Source: Actinomycetota bacterium (GTDB lineage: Bacteria > Actinomycetota > Coriobacteriia > Anaerosomatales > UBA912). Taken from it: DNA of 64,000 nt. The position numbers and the translations under genes are program-made. Every line of letters begins with the position of its first letter. The stretch's first letter is position 1. The stretch spans positions 1-64,000 of the forward strand of contig JAGXSC010000053.1 of assembly GCA_018334075.1 (NCBI GenBank). Direction: 5' to 3'. Positions 35,505-44,733 of the stretch are shown in pieces. Below the pieces are notes generated by a model. It ran no database searches and was not told where the DNA came from. It saw only the letters and a program-made list of their open reading frames with translations.

Positions 35505-36730
35505 GATTTCAGACCGTTTTTCTGGAGGGCCAAAGACCCCCCGGTCCTGTCAAGAATCGCGATAAGGAACCTCAGCGTCACGTCGAGTGTAAGGCCGAGC
35601 CCGACGATCGCTATGATGCCTAGCACCACCAGGTCCTCGGCGGTTTGCTCCAGGCCGTAAAAGACGATGCGGCCCAGGCCCCCTCCGCCTACCAGAGCCG
35701 CCAGGATCGCGCCTGCCGCGGTCTGCACCAGCGCGATGCGGATGCCAGCCATGACAACCGGCGCGGCCAACGGCAGCTCGATCGAGAGCAGTCTTCGGCG
35801 TGAATCCATGCCCATTCCACGCGCGGCGTCGGTGACCCCTTTGTCAAGCGCCCGGATAGCCGCATAGGTGTTTCGGGTTATCGGGTACAGCGCGTACATG
35901 ACGAGCACCAGAAAAACTGGGGCCCACCCTATGCCGGACACGCCGATCGCCCTCGCAAGAGCGCTGTTCTCGGCAAGCCACCCCATCGACGGCATTATCA
36001 GGCCGACAAAAGCCAGCGCGGGCATCACCTGGGCGACATTGAGGACTCCAAATATGGCCGCCTCGGCGCGAGCGCGCTTGGCCGCCCAGACGCCGAGCGC
36101 CACTCCAGCCAGCAATGCGACACCGGTAGTCCCGAGGGTGTAGGCGACATGTTGCTGGAAGTTCTCCCAAAACGCCCGCTCGAAACGAGTGTATTCGATC
36201 ATGATCGAAAGGCTGCCCAAAGCGCCTGCCGCTGCCAGGGCGATAACCGCCGAGGGGGCCAGGAGCGAGATTCCGGCCCTGAGCCATCTTTGGGTGATGT
36301 GCAGAACCGAAGAACGCAACACCAGGTAGACCGCGAAAACATACAGCCAGAACGACACCCCGAGCGATGTGCGCGCCAAATCCCCGGCGGCCGCGATGTG
36401 GCTTCCCGCCGATTGTGACGCCAGGAGAAGCGAGACCGGGACTATCGACGCCGCCAGCAAAGCCGCAGCGAGCGCGGTTGCCCTGCCTGAGTGCGGGAAG
36501 GCCGTCGGCAATGCGAGAAGCAGCGCCAGCGCGATCCACACGCCAAGAAGAATCCAGCCCGCGTCGCCAAAAGCTTCCAGCGCCGAGACACTCAGGCCAC
36601 TCTGAACCCGGTTGGGCCGGTGCTCGAGAAAGACGCCGAGAACCGTCGCGAGGGCCCCGATCGAGGCCCCGGCGAAAGCTACCGGCTCAAATCCCTGTAA
36701 CCGCGTCCGTTCACTGGCCAATAAAGCCAT
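35501..36730 (-). CDS. Osmoprotectant ABC transporter permease, long form
   Basis: A 409-residue permease. The C-terminal half is a typical OpuC-like transmembrane domain (VMPALAFVGLIMPSMGWLAENSALAR, then GVTDAARGMGMDSRRRLLSIELPLAAP). The N-terminal ~200 residues add about five further hydrophobic segments not found in the short permease. The last bases overlap the ATPase start, and the gene overlaps the binding-protein gene by 20 bases. The two unequal permeases probably form a heterodimeric channel. Confidence 0.85.
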   Translation of the reverse strand: MALLASERTRLQGFEPVAFAGASIGALATVLGVFLEHRPNRVQSGLSVSALEAFGDAGWILLGVWIALALLLALPTAFPHSGRATALAAALLAASIVPVSLLLASQSAGSHIAAAGDLARTSLGVSFWLYVFAVYLVLRSSVLHITQRWLRAGISLLAPSAVIALAAAGALGSLSIMIEYTRFERAFWENFQQHVAYTLGTTGVALLAGVALGVWAAKRARAEAAIFGVLNVAQVMPALAFVGLIMPSMGWLAENSALARAIGVSGIGWAPVFLVLVMYALYPITRNTYAAIRALDKGVTDAARGMGMDSRRRLLSIELPLAAPVVMAGIRIALVQTAAGAILAALVGGGGLGRIVFYGLEQTAEDLVVLGIIAIVGLGLTLDVTLRFLIAILDRTGGSLALQKNGLKS

Positions 36731-37688
36731 TCTCCCTCAAGTACTCATTGGCGACAGTGGCCGCATCCTCACCACCAAGAGCGACTCGCCGATTGAGCTG
36801 CTGCAATATCTCCAGGCTCAAGCTCTCGAACACAGGAGCCAGGATGCTCTCGATCTGCGGATACGCCTCCATGATCTCGTTGCTGGCCACAGGTGTCGGC
36901 AGGTAGACAGGCGGCACACCCTTGGTATCCGTCAGGACCACAAGGCCGAAATCCTCGAGTTGCCCGTCGGTACCGTAGGTCAAAGAGAAGTTCACCCCGT
37001 CCGTGCCCTCCTCCAGCGCCTTCAGCATCTCGGCGGTTACTCCGTGCGAAAGGCCGATGAGCTGGTCCGGCCGCATCTCAAAGCCGTACGCCTCCTCGAA
37101 TCCGGCCAGACCTGTCGAGCTGTCCATCCACTCCCTGGCCCCGATGAGCTTGGCCTGCCCGCCGCCGTTGATGAACTCGGCGAAGTCCTCCATCGTGACA
37201 AGGCCGTTTGCCTCGGCGAATTCACGTGTGGTGGCTATCAGCTCGGTATTGTTCGCGTTGGCGGGAGTAAGCCACCGCAGGTTGTGGACCTCCCGGTCGA
37301 GCTCTCTGATGCGCGCAAGCCCCGCGTCGGCGTCGCTCCAAAGGTCCTTGCCCTCCTCGCCGTCGTGGTAAAACTGCCCCGAGCCGGTGTAATCCACCTG
37401 AAGGTCGATTTCACCCTCGAGCAGCGCCTTGCGCACGACATCGGGAGTTCCAAGCCGTGTGTTGTCGAGCGTCTGGATGCCGTTGGCCTCGAGCATCTGG
37501 ATTATCATGCTGCCGAGCAAAGCGCCCTCGGAATCGAGGAACGTGCCTACCCTGACTGGCGGCCCTTCAACCGGCTGCACCGGGGCCTCGCCGTCAGCGG
37601 CGCCCTGCTCCTCTCGAGCACATCCAGCAACACCGATTGAAAGTACTACCAGCAAAAAAACGAGCAAAAGCGAAACTTTCTTGCGCAT
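36711..37688 (-). CDS. Osmoprotectant ABC transporter substrate-binding lipoprotein
   Basis: About 325 residues from the ATG at 37686-37688 (upstream AAGGGG). A signal with lipobox (SIGVAGCAREE) anchors it outside the membrane. The mature part matches OpuAC/OsmX-type proteins: RVGTFLDSEGALLGSMIIQMLEANG, EIDLQVDYTGSG, LIGLSHGVTAEMLKALEEGTDGVNFSLTYGTDGQL. The binding pocket of the family recognises glycine betaine, choline or carnitine; which is used here is unknown. First gene of the four-gene minus-strand operon. Confidence 0.9.
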   Translation of the reverse strand: MRKKVSLLLVFLLVVLSIGVAGCAREEQGAADGEAPVQPVEGPPVRVGTFLDSEGALLGSMIIQMLEANGIQTLDNTRLGTPDVVRKALLEGEIDLQVDYTGSGQFYHDGEEGKDLWSDADAGLARIRELDREVHNLRWLTPANANNTELIATTREFAEANGLVTMEDFAEFINGGGQAKLIGAREWMDSSTGLAGFEEAYGFEMRPDQLIGLSHGVTAEMLKALEEGTDGVNFSLTYGTDGQLEDFGLVVLTDTKGVPPVYLPTPVASNEIMEAYPQIESILAPVFESLSLEILQQLNRRVALGGEDAATVANEYLRENGFIGQ

Positions 37689-37935
37689 TCCTACCCCTTT
37701 CCGCCACCAGATGGCTTTTCGCCTCCGGACGCCGAAGACATTCAATTTACATGAATGCGAGTATAAGCTCCAATTATCAAACACTCAAGCAGTGCATTCC
37801 CGCGCCGCGCTTTCGGCGCCACTTAGATCGAACGATTAACATTTGCGACCAGGATAGCTAGAGTATATCTGTCTTTATACACGGTACCCATTGGCATCGC
37901 GTTTATGCCGAGAATATGAACCGCAAGGAGATTAC

Positions 37936-39054
37936 ATGGCATCCTTTCACATAAGCGACCCGTCACTCACGCCCATCGCGTCCAAGGTAATCGCCGGCGA
38001 ACGGCTCTCCCTTGAAGACGGAGTCGCGCTTTACGCATCGAATGACCTGCTCGGCATAGGACAGATGGCCGATCACGTACGGCGCAAGATAAACGGCGAC
38101 AAAGTCTATTTCATGGTCAACCGCCACATAAACCCGACGAACATCTGCCGGAACCGGTGCAAGTTCTGCGCATTCGCACGAGACGCCGGCGAGCCCGGCG
38201 CGTACGAGATGACGCTGGATGCTGTCGTCAAGGCCGCCGAGGAGGGCGCGTCGGAAGGCGCGTACGAGGTGCATATCGTAAGCGGACTGCACCCCGAGTG
38301 GAGCTACGATTTTTACGTCGACATGGTGCGCAGGGTGCGGGCCGCGGTTCCTCGGCATGTAATCGTCCAGGCTTTCACCGCGGTCGAGATCGAGCATATG
38401 GCGATCATCAGCGGAAAAAGCACGCTTGAAGTGCTAAAAGAGCTCAAGGCCGCCGGGCTTGACGCGCTTCCAGGAGGCGGCGCCGAGATATTCAGCGAAC
38501 GCACCCGGGCGAGCGCATGGGAGAAGAAAACCCCGGGCGAGGTGTGGCTGCGCATACATGGTGAAGCCCACTCGGCAGGTATCGCGACAAACTGCACCAT
38601 GCTCTACGGCCACATCGAGACGCACGAAGAGCGCGTGGATCACCTCATACGCTTGCGGGAGCAGCAAGACAAGAGCGGCGGATTCCTCGCGTTCATCCCC
38701 CTGGCGTTCCATCCCGCGAACACCCAGCTCGAAGAGTTGCCCGGCACGACAGGATTCGATGACCTGAAAACGCTGGCCATCGCGCGGCTCATGCTCGACA
38801 ACATCCCGCATATCAAGGCCTTCTGGATCATGGTCGGCCTGAAGGTGGCGCAGTTGTCGACCGCGTTTGGCGTGGACGACATCGATGGCACCGTCGTGGA
38901 GGAGAAGATCACCCACATGGCGGGCGCCACAACTCCGGAAAAGCTCACAAAAAGCCAGCTCATCTCGATGATCCGGGAAACCGGACACACCCCTGTCGAG
39001 CGGGACACGCTGTACAATGTCGTAGCGGTGCATGACAATCCCGCGCGGACGTAG
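37936..39054 (+). CDS. mqnE: Aminofutalosine synthase MqnE
   Basis: Radical SAM enzyme that joins the MqnA product (3-enolpyruvyl-benzoate) to SAM, giving 6-amino-6-deoxyfutalosine. About 372 residues from the ATG at 37936, behind CAAGGAG. The radical SAM cluster motif is NICRNRCKFCAFARD (CxxxCxxC), with HIVSGLHPEWSYDFY, PGGGAEIF and FIPLAFHPANTQL characteristic of the MqnE/MqnC family. First gene of a tightly packed five-gene menaquinone operon. Confidence 0.95.
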   Translation: MASFHISDPSLTPIASKVIAGERLSLEDGVALYASNDLLGIGQMADHVRRKINGDKVYFMVNRHINPTNICRNRCKFCAFARDAGEPGAYEMTLDAVVKAAEEGASEGAYEVHIVSGLHPEWSYDFYVDMVRRVRAAVPRHVIVQAFTAVEIEHMAIISGKSTLEVLKELKAAGLDALPGGGAEIFSERTRASAWEKKTPGEVWLRIHGEAHSAGIATNCTMLYGHIETHEERVDHLIRLREQQDKSGGFLAFIPLAFHPANTQLEELPGTTGFDDLKTLAIARLMLDNIPHIKAFWIMVGLKVAQLSTAFGVDDIDGTVVEEKITHMAGATTPEKLTKSQLISMIRETGHTPVERDTLYNVVAVHDNPART

Positions 39055-39066
39055 AGGAATCACGGT

Positions 39067-39897
39067 ATGAGGCGTCCCCGGCTCGGCCACATCCGGTTCA
39101 TCAACTGCATGCCGCTTTATTACGGCATGGAGAAACGCGAGGCCCTGCTCGACATCGATCTTGTCGAAGCGAACCCCGCGGAGCTCGCCCGGGAGCTTCT
39201 CGCCGGTGCCCTGGACATCGCGCCGATACCGGCCATCGAGTACGCTCGCCATGCCGGCGAGTTCGTGCTGCTCCCAGATATCGCGATCTCCTCATGCGGC
39301 GAAGTCCAGTCGATCCTGCTGCTCTCCAAGGCGCCCGCCGAGGAGCTCTCCGGCCGCACGGTCGCTCTCGCTGACACTTCACGCACCTCGCAGGTGCTGA
39401 CGCGCGTGCTGCTCGAGCGACGCTTCGGTGTCACCTGCACGTACGCCGAGATGCCGCCGGACCCGGCTGCGATGCTTTGCGAGTGCGACGCCGCGCTGCT
39501 CATCGGCGACGAAGCGCTGAAGGCTTACTGGAGCCCCCCCGATGGCGTGCGCGTTTACGACCTCGGCGAGGAGTGGACGGCCTGGACCGGCCTGCCGATG
39601 GTGTATGCGGTCTGGGCGGTCCGCCGCTCCTTCGCCGAGCAAAACGCCGAGGCCGCCGCGGCGGTCGCCTCGGCGCTGAATGACTCCCTCGCCTGGTGCA
39701 GGCGCCACCTCGATGAGATATCCGGGCACGCGGCGATGCGCGAGCAGCTCGACGCCGGGAGGCTGCGAAGCTACTTCGACGCGCTTCACTTCCGCTTCGA
39801 GCCGAATTACCGGGAAGGACTTGTGCGCTACCTGTCCGAGGCTGTCGCCATCGGCCAGCTGGAGAGGGTCCCCGTCATCGAGGTTCTCGGCGAATGA
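39067..39897 (+). CDS. mqnA: Chorismate dehydratase MqnA
   Basis: Dehydrates chorismate to 3-[(1-carboxyvinyl)oxy]benzoate, entering the futalosine route. The 276-residue protein has the periplasmic-binding-like fold of the family, with GHIRFINCMPLYYGME at the start, ANPAELARELLAGALDIAPIPAIEYARH, ISSCGEVQSILLLSK, and LLIGDEALKAYW with the conserved Asp. It starts 12 bases after mqnE and overlaps mqnC by four bases. Confidence 0.94.
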   Translation: MRRPRLGHIRFINCMPLYYGMEKREALLDIDLVEANPAELARELLAGALDIAPIPAIEYARHAGEFVLLPDIAISSCGEVQSILLLSKAPAEELSGRTVALADTSRTSQVLTRVLLERRFGVTCTYAEMPPDPAAMLCECDAALLIGDEALKAYWSPPDGVRVYDLGEEWTAWTGLPMVYAVWAVRRSFAEQNAEAAAAVASALNDSLAWCRRHLDEISGHAAMREQLDAGRLRSYFDALHFRFEPNYREGLVRYLSEAVAIGQLERVPVIEVLGE

Positions 39898-41018
39898 GGA
39901 CTTCCGCTGACTCCGGATTGCCGGCCATCGCACTAGCCGCCGCGCGAGGGCAGCATCGCCTTACCTCGCAGCAAGCGCTCGACCTGCTGGAACACGCCGA
40001 CATCCTCCTTCTGGGAGCAGCGGCGACCGCGATGCGCGACCGGCTGCACCCCAAGCGCGAAGTCACCTTCATTGTGGATCGCAACGTCAACTACACCAAC
40101 GTTTGCGTCAGCAAATGCAGGTTTTGCGCTTTCTACTGCGGTGTCGACGACGCGTCCGCATACATACTTCCCGCCGAGAAGCTGTACGCCAAGGTCGAGG
40201 AAACGATCGCCCTGGGCGGAACGGCCATCCTGCTTCAGGGAGGGCTTCACCCGGATCTTGGGATCGAGTGGTACGAGCAGATGCTTGCCGATCTCAAGGC
40301 ACGCTACGCAATCCATGTGCACGGCTTTGGTCCGCCCGAGATCGCGCATATCGCGGCGGTATCGGGTATTGCGACTCACGAGGTCCTGCGTCGACTGCGG
40401 GATTCCGGCCTCGACTCGCTGCCTGGAGGAGGAGCGGAGATCCTTGTCGACCGAGTCCGCTCTCTGGTGTCTCCGGGCAAGGCCACCGCCACCGAATGGC
40501 TGAATGTCATGCGGGAAGCACACGATCTCGGTCTTTCCACGACCGCAACCATGATGTTCGGAGGCTTGGAGACGACCGAGGAACGCATCGAGCACATGGC
40601 GCGCATCCGTGAGGTGCAAGACGAGGCCGTTGCCGCGGGACGCATCGGCTTTCGGGCGTTCATCCCGTGGAGCTTCCAACCCGGAAACACCGAACTGGCG
40701 AGCGAGGCAAAGGCCTGCGGAGGTCACATCTCTGCCGCCAGCGGCTGGGACTACCTGCGCGCACTCGCGGTATCACGGCTTTTTCTTGATAATGTAACCA
40801 ACGTCCAGGCATCATGGGTGACACAAGGGGCCAAGATCGGCCAGGTCGCGCTATTTTTTGGAGCGAACGACATGGGCTCGACTATGATCGAGGAAAATGT
40901 TGTCGCCTCGGCAGGCACGCGATTCATGCTCGCCCGCGAAGAGCTGGTGCGCCTGATCGAGAACGCGGGATTTACGCCTGTGCAACGTGACACCCTTTAT
41001 AGAGAGGTCTTGCGCTGA
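39894..41018 (+). CDS. mqnC: Dehypoxanthine futalosine cyclase MqnC
   Basis: Radical SAM enzyme cyclising dehypoxanthine futalosine (DHFL) to cyclic DHFL. 374 residues with the cluster motif NVCVSKCRFCAFYCG, the family segments ILLQGGLHPDLGIEWYE and PGGGAEILVDRVR, and FIPWSFQPGNTEL. It overlaps mqnA at the start (ATGA) and the next gene by one base. Its substrate must be supplied by an enzyme that removes hypoxanthine from futalosine; no MqnB homologue is in the operon, but an MTAP-family gene follows. Confidence 0.95.
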   Translation: MRTSADSGLPAIALAAARGQHRLTSQQALDLLEHADILLLGAAATAMRDRLHPKREVTFIVDRNVNYTNVCVSKCRFCAFYCGVDDASAYILPAEKLYAKVEETIALGGTAILLQGGLHPDLGIEWYEQMLADLKARYAIHVHGFGPPEIAHIAAVSGIATHEVLRRLRDSGLDSLPGGGAEILVDRVRSLVSPGKATATEWLNVMREAHDLGLSTTATMMFGGLETTEERIEHMARIREVQDEAVAAGRIGFRAFIPWSFQPGNTELASEAKACGGHISAASGWDYLRALAVSRLFLDNVTNVQASWVTQGAKIGQVALFFGANDMGSTMIEENVVASAGTRFMLAREELVRLIENAGFTPVQRDTLYREVLR

Positions 41019-41902
41019 TGGAACGAATTGCCGAGGTACCCCTGGCCGAATTCGGCATCTGCGGTGGATCAGGCTCGCTTAGCTTCGACTTTCCCGCAGC
41101 CCTGGCGGACGAAAGGGTAACCGTTATCGACGACGATCTGACCTTCGAGACGCCGTTCGGGAACTCTCCCACCTTCACTTACTTCGAGGTAGACGGGCTT
41201 TTCGGATCCCGACGCGCCCTCGCGGTCAAAATGCACGGATGGCGACGCGGGGTGACGCGCGCTGCCGCATCGCTTCAGACTTTCTGGGTCTTTCACGAGG
41301 CGGGCGTGAAAAAGGTGCTCGCCGATGGCGGTGTGGGCTCCCTCAATCACCTGCTGGATCCCCGCGATATCGTCATTCCAAACGACTTCATAGACCTGAC
41401 CATGAAGCAGGACATCTATATCCGAGGCGATCATCTTCTCATAATGCGCGATCCGATCTGCCCTGCCCTTGCCGCCCGCCTTTACAAGGGGGCCTATTCC
41501 GCGTTCGACCGAGTTTTCCCGCGAGGGATCTACCTGGTGACCGACGGTCCCCGGTTCGAGTCCGTCGCCGAGACAAAGTACATGCGCGATATGGGCGGAG
41601 ATGTCGTGGGGCAATCGCTCTCTCCGGAAGTCTTCCTCGCTCGCGATATCGGCGCCTGTTTCGCGGGCATCTACATCGTGGTGAACTACGGCGAGGGCGT
41701 GGTCCGCGCCTGGGAGCACGACGAGCTCAAGGCCGTTTTCTTCGAGGAATCGGCGACCATCGCCGCGATTGTGGTGGACACCGTCGCCGAGACCGACCTC
41801 GCATCGCCATGCGGTTGCGGCGAACTACGAAAGCCCTCGCTTCTGAGCATCCCGGACGAGCGGCCGGAACACGAGCGGCCAGGCCTCAAGGACCCGGCGT
41901 GA
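41018..41902 (+). CDS. MTAP/PNP-family nucleosidase, candidate futalosine base-removing enzyme
   Basis: A 294-residue member of the methylthioadenosine/purine nucleoside phosphorylase (type I trimeric) family: FGICGGSGSL, VGSLNHLLDPRDIVIPNDFIDLT, DGPRFESVAETKYMRDMGGDVVGQS. By my manual alignment to human MTAP, key residues differ. The phosphate-contact RHG is MHG (Met72), the TTA before the GSL motif is DGG, and the base-binding pair Asp-x-Asp is N223-Y-G225. An Asn here is what 6-oxopurine-specific PNPs use, which suits hypoxanthine in futalosine. Its position between mqnC and mqnX strongly suggests it replaces MqnB. The C-terminal 30 residues are a Cys/Pro-rich tail (SPCGCGELRKP). Confidence 0.75.
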   Translation: MERIAEVPLAEFGICGGSGSLSFDFPAALADERVTVIDDDLTFETPFGNSPTFTYFEVDGLFGSRRALAVKMHGWRRGVTRAAASLQTFWVFHEAGVKKVLADGGVGSLNHLLDPRDIVIPNDFIDLTMKQDIYIRGDHLLIMRDPICPALAARLYKGAYSAFDRVFPRGIYLVTDGPRFESVAETKYMRDMGGDVVGQSLSPEVFLARDIGACFAGIYIVVNYGEGVVRAWEHDELKAVFFEESATIAAIVVDTVAETDLASPCGCGELRKPSLLSIPDERPEHERPGLKDPA

Positions 41903-43203
41903 GCACTCTCGTCACAGGCAAGTGGGTGCTTCCAATCGCCTCGGAGCCCATCCGCAACGGCGCGGTCCTAATCGACGGCGTGCGCATCGCAGAAGTCGGC
42001 CTCGCCGAAGAGCTGCTGGCGCGCCACCCCGAAGCCAAACGCTACGAGTTCGAGGACGCCACTGTCCTGCCCGGACTGGTGAACGCACACACGCACCTCG
42101 CAATGACATGCCTGAAAGGGCTTATCCCTCCGCAACCCTTCCCCGAGTGGCTAAGCAAGGTCCCAAAAGCGTTCGGCGCGCTGACCGAGGACGACATTGT
42201 CGCCTCCATCTCGCTCGGCGCAATCCACTCGCTTTGCGCCGGAACCACTGTTGTTGGTGACATCGCCTACGGACCGGAGTCTCTGGCGATCTGCGCTGAT
42301 ATGGGGCTTGGCGGCACCTTCTTCTGGGAAGTCTTTGGCATCACCGCCGATATGCTCGAATCCAGACTCGCCGAGATGGAGTTCCCGCTTGAGATCGCTC
42401 GCAATTTCGAGGGTCGCTTCGAGGCCGGCATCTCGCCTCACTCGCCCTACACCTCCGGACCCGATCTCATCAAAGCCGCCCACACCCTGGCAATCGCCGA
42501 GAAAAGCGAGTACGCCATCCACGTCGCCGAGTCGCCGGCAGAAACCGAGCTGCTTGCGAGCGGAAAAGGGGCCCTGGCGCCTGTCGCCGACCAGTTCGTG
42601 CCCAATTTCAGGCCACCTGGAACAACGACTGTCGGCTACCTCGATCGGCTCGGCGCGCTCGACGGCGCTGCCGCGATCCACTGCGTGAACGTCACCTCGG
42701 CCGACACAGCAGCGCTTGCCGCGAAAGCTCGTGGTGTCGTCTTGTGCCCGCGCTCCAACGCCTACCTGCACACCGGCATAGCTCCCGCACGTAAGCTGCA
42801 CAAAGCCGGTGTCACGCTGGCGCTTGGCACAGACTCCCTGGGCAGCAATTATGATCTTGACCTTTTTGAGGAGGCAAGGGCGCTGGCGTCGATCGCCCCG
42901 AACATCAGCGCACAAGATATCGTCGGGATGATCACTTACGGTGGCGCGAAGGTGCTAGGGCTTTCCGACCGATTCGGCGTGCTCTCCCCCGGAATGCAGG
43001 CTGATCTGGCGATTTTCCGTGTAGATGGCGACGACCCTTACGATTCGCTGCTGGCGAAAGCGGGGCTGGATGCCATCGAAGCCGTTATGAGCGCAGGCAT
43101 TTGGCGAGTCATGCAGGGCAAATCCTTGCTCGCGCCCACGCAGATCGCGCAGCGATCAAACCTGGCATCGAAGCGCGCGGCGGCGGCCCTGATGCTCTCC
43201 TGA
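41899..43203 (+). CDS. mqnX: Aminodeoxyfutalosine deaminase MqnX
   Basis: Amidohydrolase-family deaminase converting aminofutalosine to futalosine. About 434 residues from the GTG at 41899, which overlaps the stop of the preceding gene (GTGA); the longer in-frame ORF upstream is inside that gene. Metal-site motifs are present: LVNAHTHLAMTCLKG, ISPHSPYT, HVAES, HCVNVTSADT and LALGTDSLGSN. SAH/MTA deaminases are close relatives, but the operon context points to MqnX. Its presence means the pathway here goes through futalosine. Confidence 0.88.
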   Translation: MSTLVTGKWVLPIASEPIRNGAVLIDGVRIAEVGLAEELLARHPEAKRYEFEDATVLPGLVNAHTHLAMTCLKGLIPPQPFPEWLSKVPKAFGALTEDDIVASISLGAIHSLCAGTTVVGDIAYGPESLAICADMGLGGTFFWEVFGITADMLESRLAEMEFPLEIARNFEGRFEAGISPHSPYTSGPDLIKAAHTLAIAEKSEYAIHVAESPAETELLASGKGALAPVADQFVPNFRPPGTTTVGYLDRLGALDGAAAIHCVNVTSADTAALAAKARGVVLCPRSNAYLHTGIAPARKLHKAGVTLALGTDSLGSNYDLDLFEEARALASIAPNISAQDIVGMITYGGAKVLGLSDRFGVLSPGMQADLAIFRVDGDDPYDSLLAKAGLDAIEAVMSAGIWRVMQGKSLLAPTQIAQRSNLASKRAAAALMLS

Positions 43204-43208
43204 CGCCG

Positions 43209-43913
43209 CTAATGCTCTCCTAGATAGGTCTTCCTGACCTGTTCGTTATGTAGCAGTTCATCGCCGGGTCCTTCCAAAACAACCTTGCCCGTTTCAAGGA
43301 CGTAACCGCGATGCGCGACAGTGAGCGCCTTGGCCGCATTTTGCTCGACTAGTAGTATGGTTTTGCCTTCTTCGTTGAGCTTTTTGATCGTCTCAAAGAT
43401 CAGGTCCACGATCACAGGCGCCAAGCCCATCGAAGGCTCATCGAGCATTAGCAGGCGAGGACGAGCCATCAGGCCCCTTCCCATCGCCAGCATCTGCTGC
43501 TCGCCTCCGGAAAGTGTGCCGCCCTTTTGCGTCCGGCGCTCTTTCAGCCGAGGAAACAGATCGAAAACGTGGTCCATATCATCTTGTATCTCATTGTCCT
43601 TGCGCAGGTAAGCGCCCATTTCGAGATTCTCCAGCACGGTCATGCCCGCAAAGATTCTCCGGCCCTCAGGCACCTGCACGACATTCATCGCGGCAACAAG
43701 GTGCGCGGGAACGCCAACTATCGACTTACCCTCAAAAACAATGTCCCCCTGCCGAGGAACCAACTGTCCCGAAATCGTCTTCAGTGTGGTCGACTTTCCA
43801 GCGCCGTTGGCGCCGATAAGCGTAACTATCTCGCCTTCTTCCACATGAATGGTTATGCCCTTGAGAGCCTCAATCTGACCGTAATATGTATGAATAGCAT
43901 CGACCTTTAGCAC
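43209..43913 (-). CDS. livF: Branched-chain amino acid ABC transporter ATPase LivF
   Basis: A 234-residue ATPase. Walker A GANGAGKSTT, signature LSGGEQQMLAMGRGL and Walker B LLMLDEPSMGLAP are intact. The sequence following Walker B (SMGLAPVIVD) is characteristic of LivF, as opposed to LivG. It ends six bases from the convergent mqnX stop. It is the last gene of livH-livM-livG-livF on the minus strand. Confidence 0.95.
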   Translation of the reverse strand: MLKVDAIHTYYGQIEALKGITIHVEEGEIVTLIGANGAGKSTTLKTISGQLVPRQGDIVFEGKSIVGVPAHLVAAMNVVQVPEGRRIFAGMTVLENLEMGAYLRKDNEIQDDMDHVFDLFPRLKERRTQKGGTLSGGEQQMLAMGRGLMARPRLLMLDEPSMGLAPVIVDLIFETIKKLNEEGKTILLVEQNAAKALTVAHRGYVLETGKVVLEGPGDELLHNEQVRKTYLGEH

Positions 43914-43918
43914 TGATC

Positions 43919-44701
43919 TTACCCTTCCGCCAGAAGTGCCTCGGCGCCTGAGCCCAGGTACGCCTCGATAACCTTGGGATTGCGCTGAATCTCCGCAGGA
44001 AGCCCCTCGGCGATCTTCTCGCCGAAGTCAAGAACCACAATCCGGTCGGCTACGCCCATGACGACCTTCATATCATGCTCTATCAGCAGAACCGTCACGC
44101 CACTCGAGCGGATCCTGCGCACAAGGCTCATGAGCTCGATGGACTCCTGCGGATTCATGCCCGCCGCAGGCTCATCGAGGAGAAGGAGCTTGGGGTCGGT
44201 GGCTAGCGCCCGCGCGATCTCGAGACGACGCTGGTCGCCGTAGGGCAGGTTCTTCGCCAACTCATTTACTTTGTCCAGCAGTCCGATAAAGCTCAGCCAT
44301 TTCAGGGCCTCATCGATGGTGTTTTGCTCCTCGCGCTTGAAGCCTGGAGTCCTCAGCACCGCCCGCAGGGGCCCGGAGTTTGTCCGTACATGCCGACCGA
44401 CCATGACATTTTCAAGGGCCGTCATGTTGGCAAAGAGGCGGATGTTCTGAAAGGTGCGCGCTATCCCGCGCTTGCATATTCCATGCGGCTTCGCCCCGAC
44501 GAGCGACCTGCCATCAAAAGTCAGTGCGCCCGAAGTAGGGCGGTATATACCCGTCAACATATTGAAGACAGTCGTTTTGCCGGCGCCGTTCGGGCCGATC
44601 AAAGCGAGTATCTCGCCTGGCTCGATCTGAAAACTCACTTCGTTGACGGCTTTCAAGCCGCCGAACTCCATGGTTAGCTTGTCCACACTGAGAAGCGTCA
44701 T
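43919..44701 (-). CDS. livG: Branched-chain amino acid ABC transporter ATPase LivG
   Basis: A 260-residue ATPase with Walker A GPNGAGKTTVFNMLTGIY, the LivG-specific GIARTFQNIRLF Q-loop, signature-like LPYGDQRRLEIARAL and Walker B LLLLDEPAAGMNPQE. It pairs with LivF as a heterodimer. The next gene, livF, starts six bases after its stop. Confidence 0.95.
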   Translation of the reverse strand: MTLLSVDKLTMEFGGLKAVNEVSFQIEPGEILALIGPNGAGKTTVFNMLTGIYRPTSGALTFDGRSLVGAKPHGICKRGIARTFQNIRLFANMTALENVMVGRHVRTNSGPLRAVLRTPGFKREEQNTIDEALKWLSFIGLLDKVNELAKNLPYGDQRRLEIARALATDPKLLLLDEPAAGMNPQESIELMSLVRRIRSSGVTVLLIEHDMKVVMGVADRIVVLDFGEKIAEGLPAEIQRNPKVIEAYLGSGAEALLAEG

Positions 44702-44733
44702 AAAGACTCAGCGCCTTCCTCTAGCATCCATCG

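Noticed and set aside
41239-41898. N-terminal 220-codon extension of mqnX
   Set aside because: It lies entirely inside the MTAP-family gene in another frame; the GTG at 41899 overlaps that gene's stop and gives the normal deaminase length.
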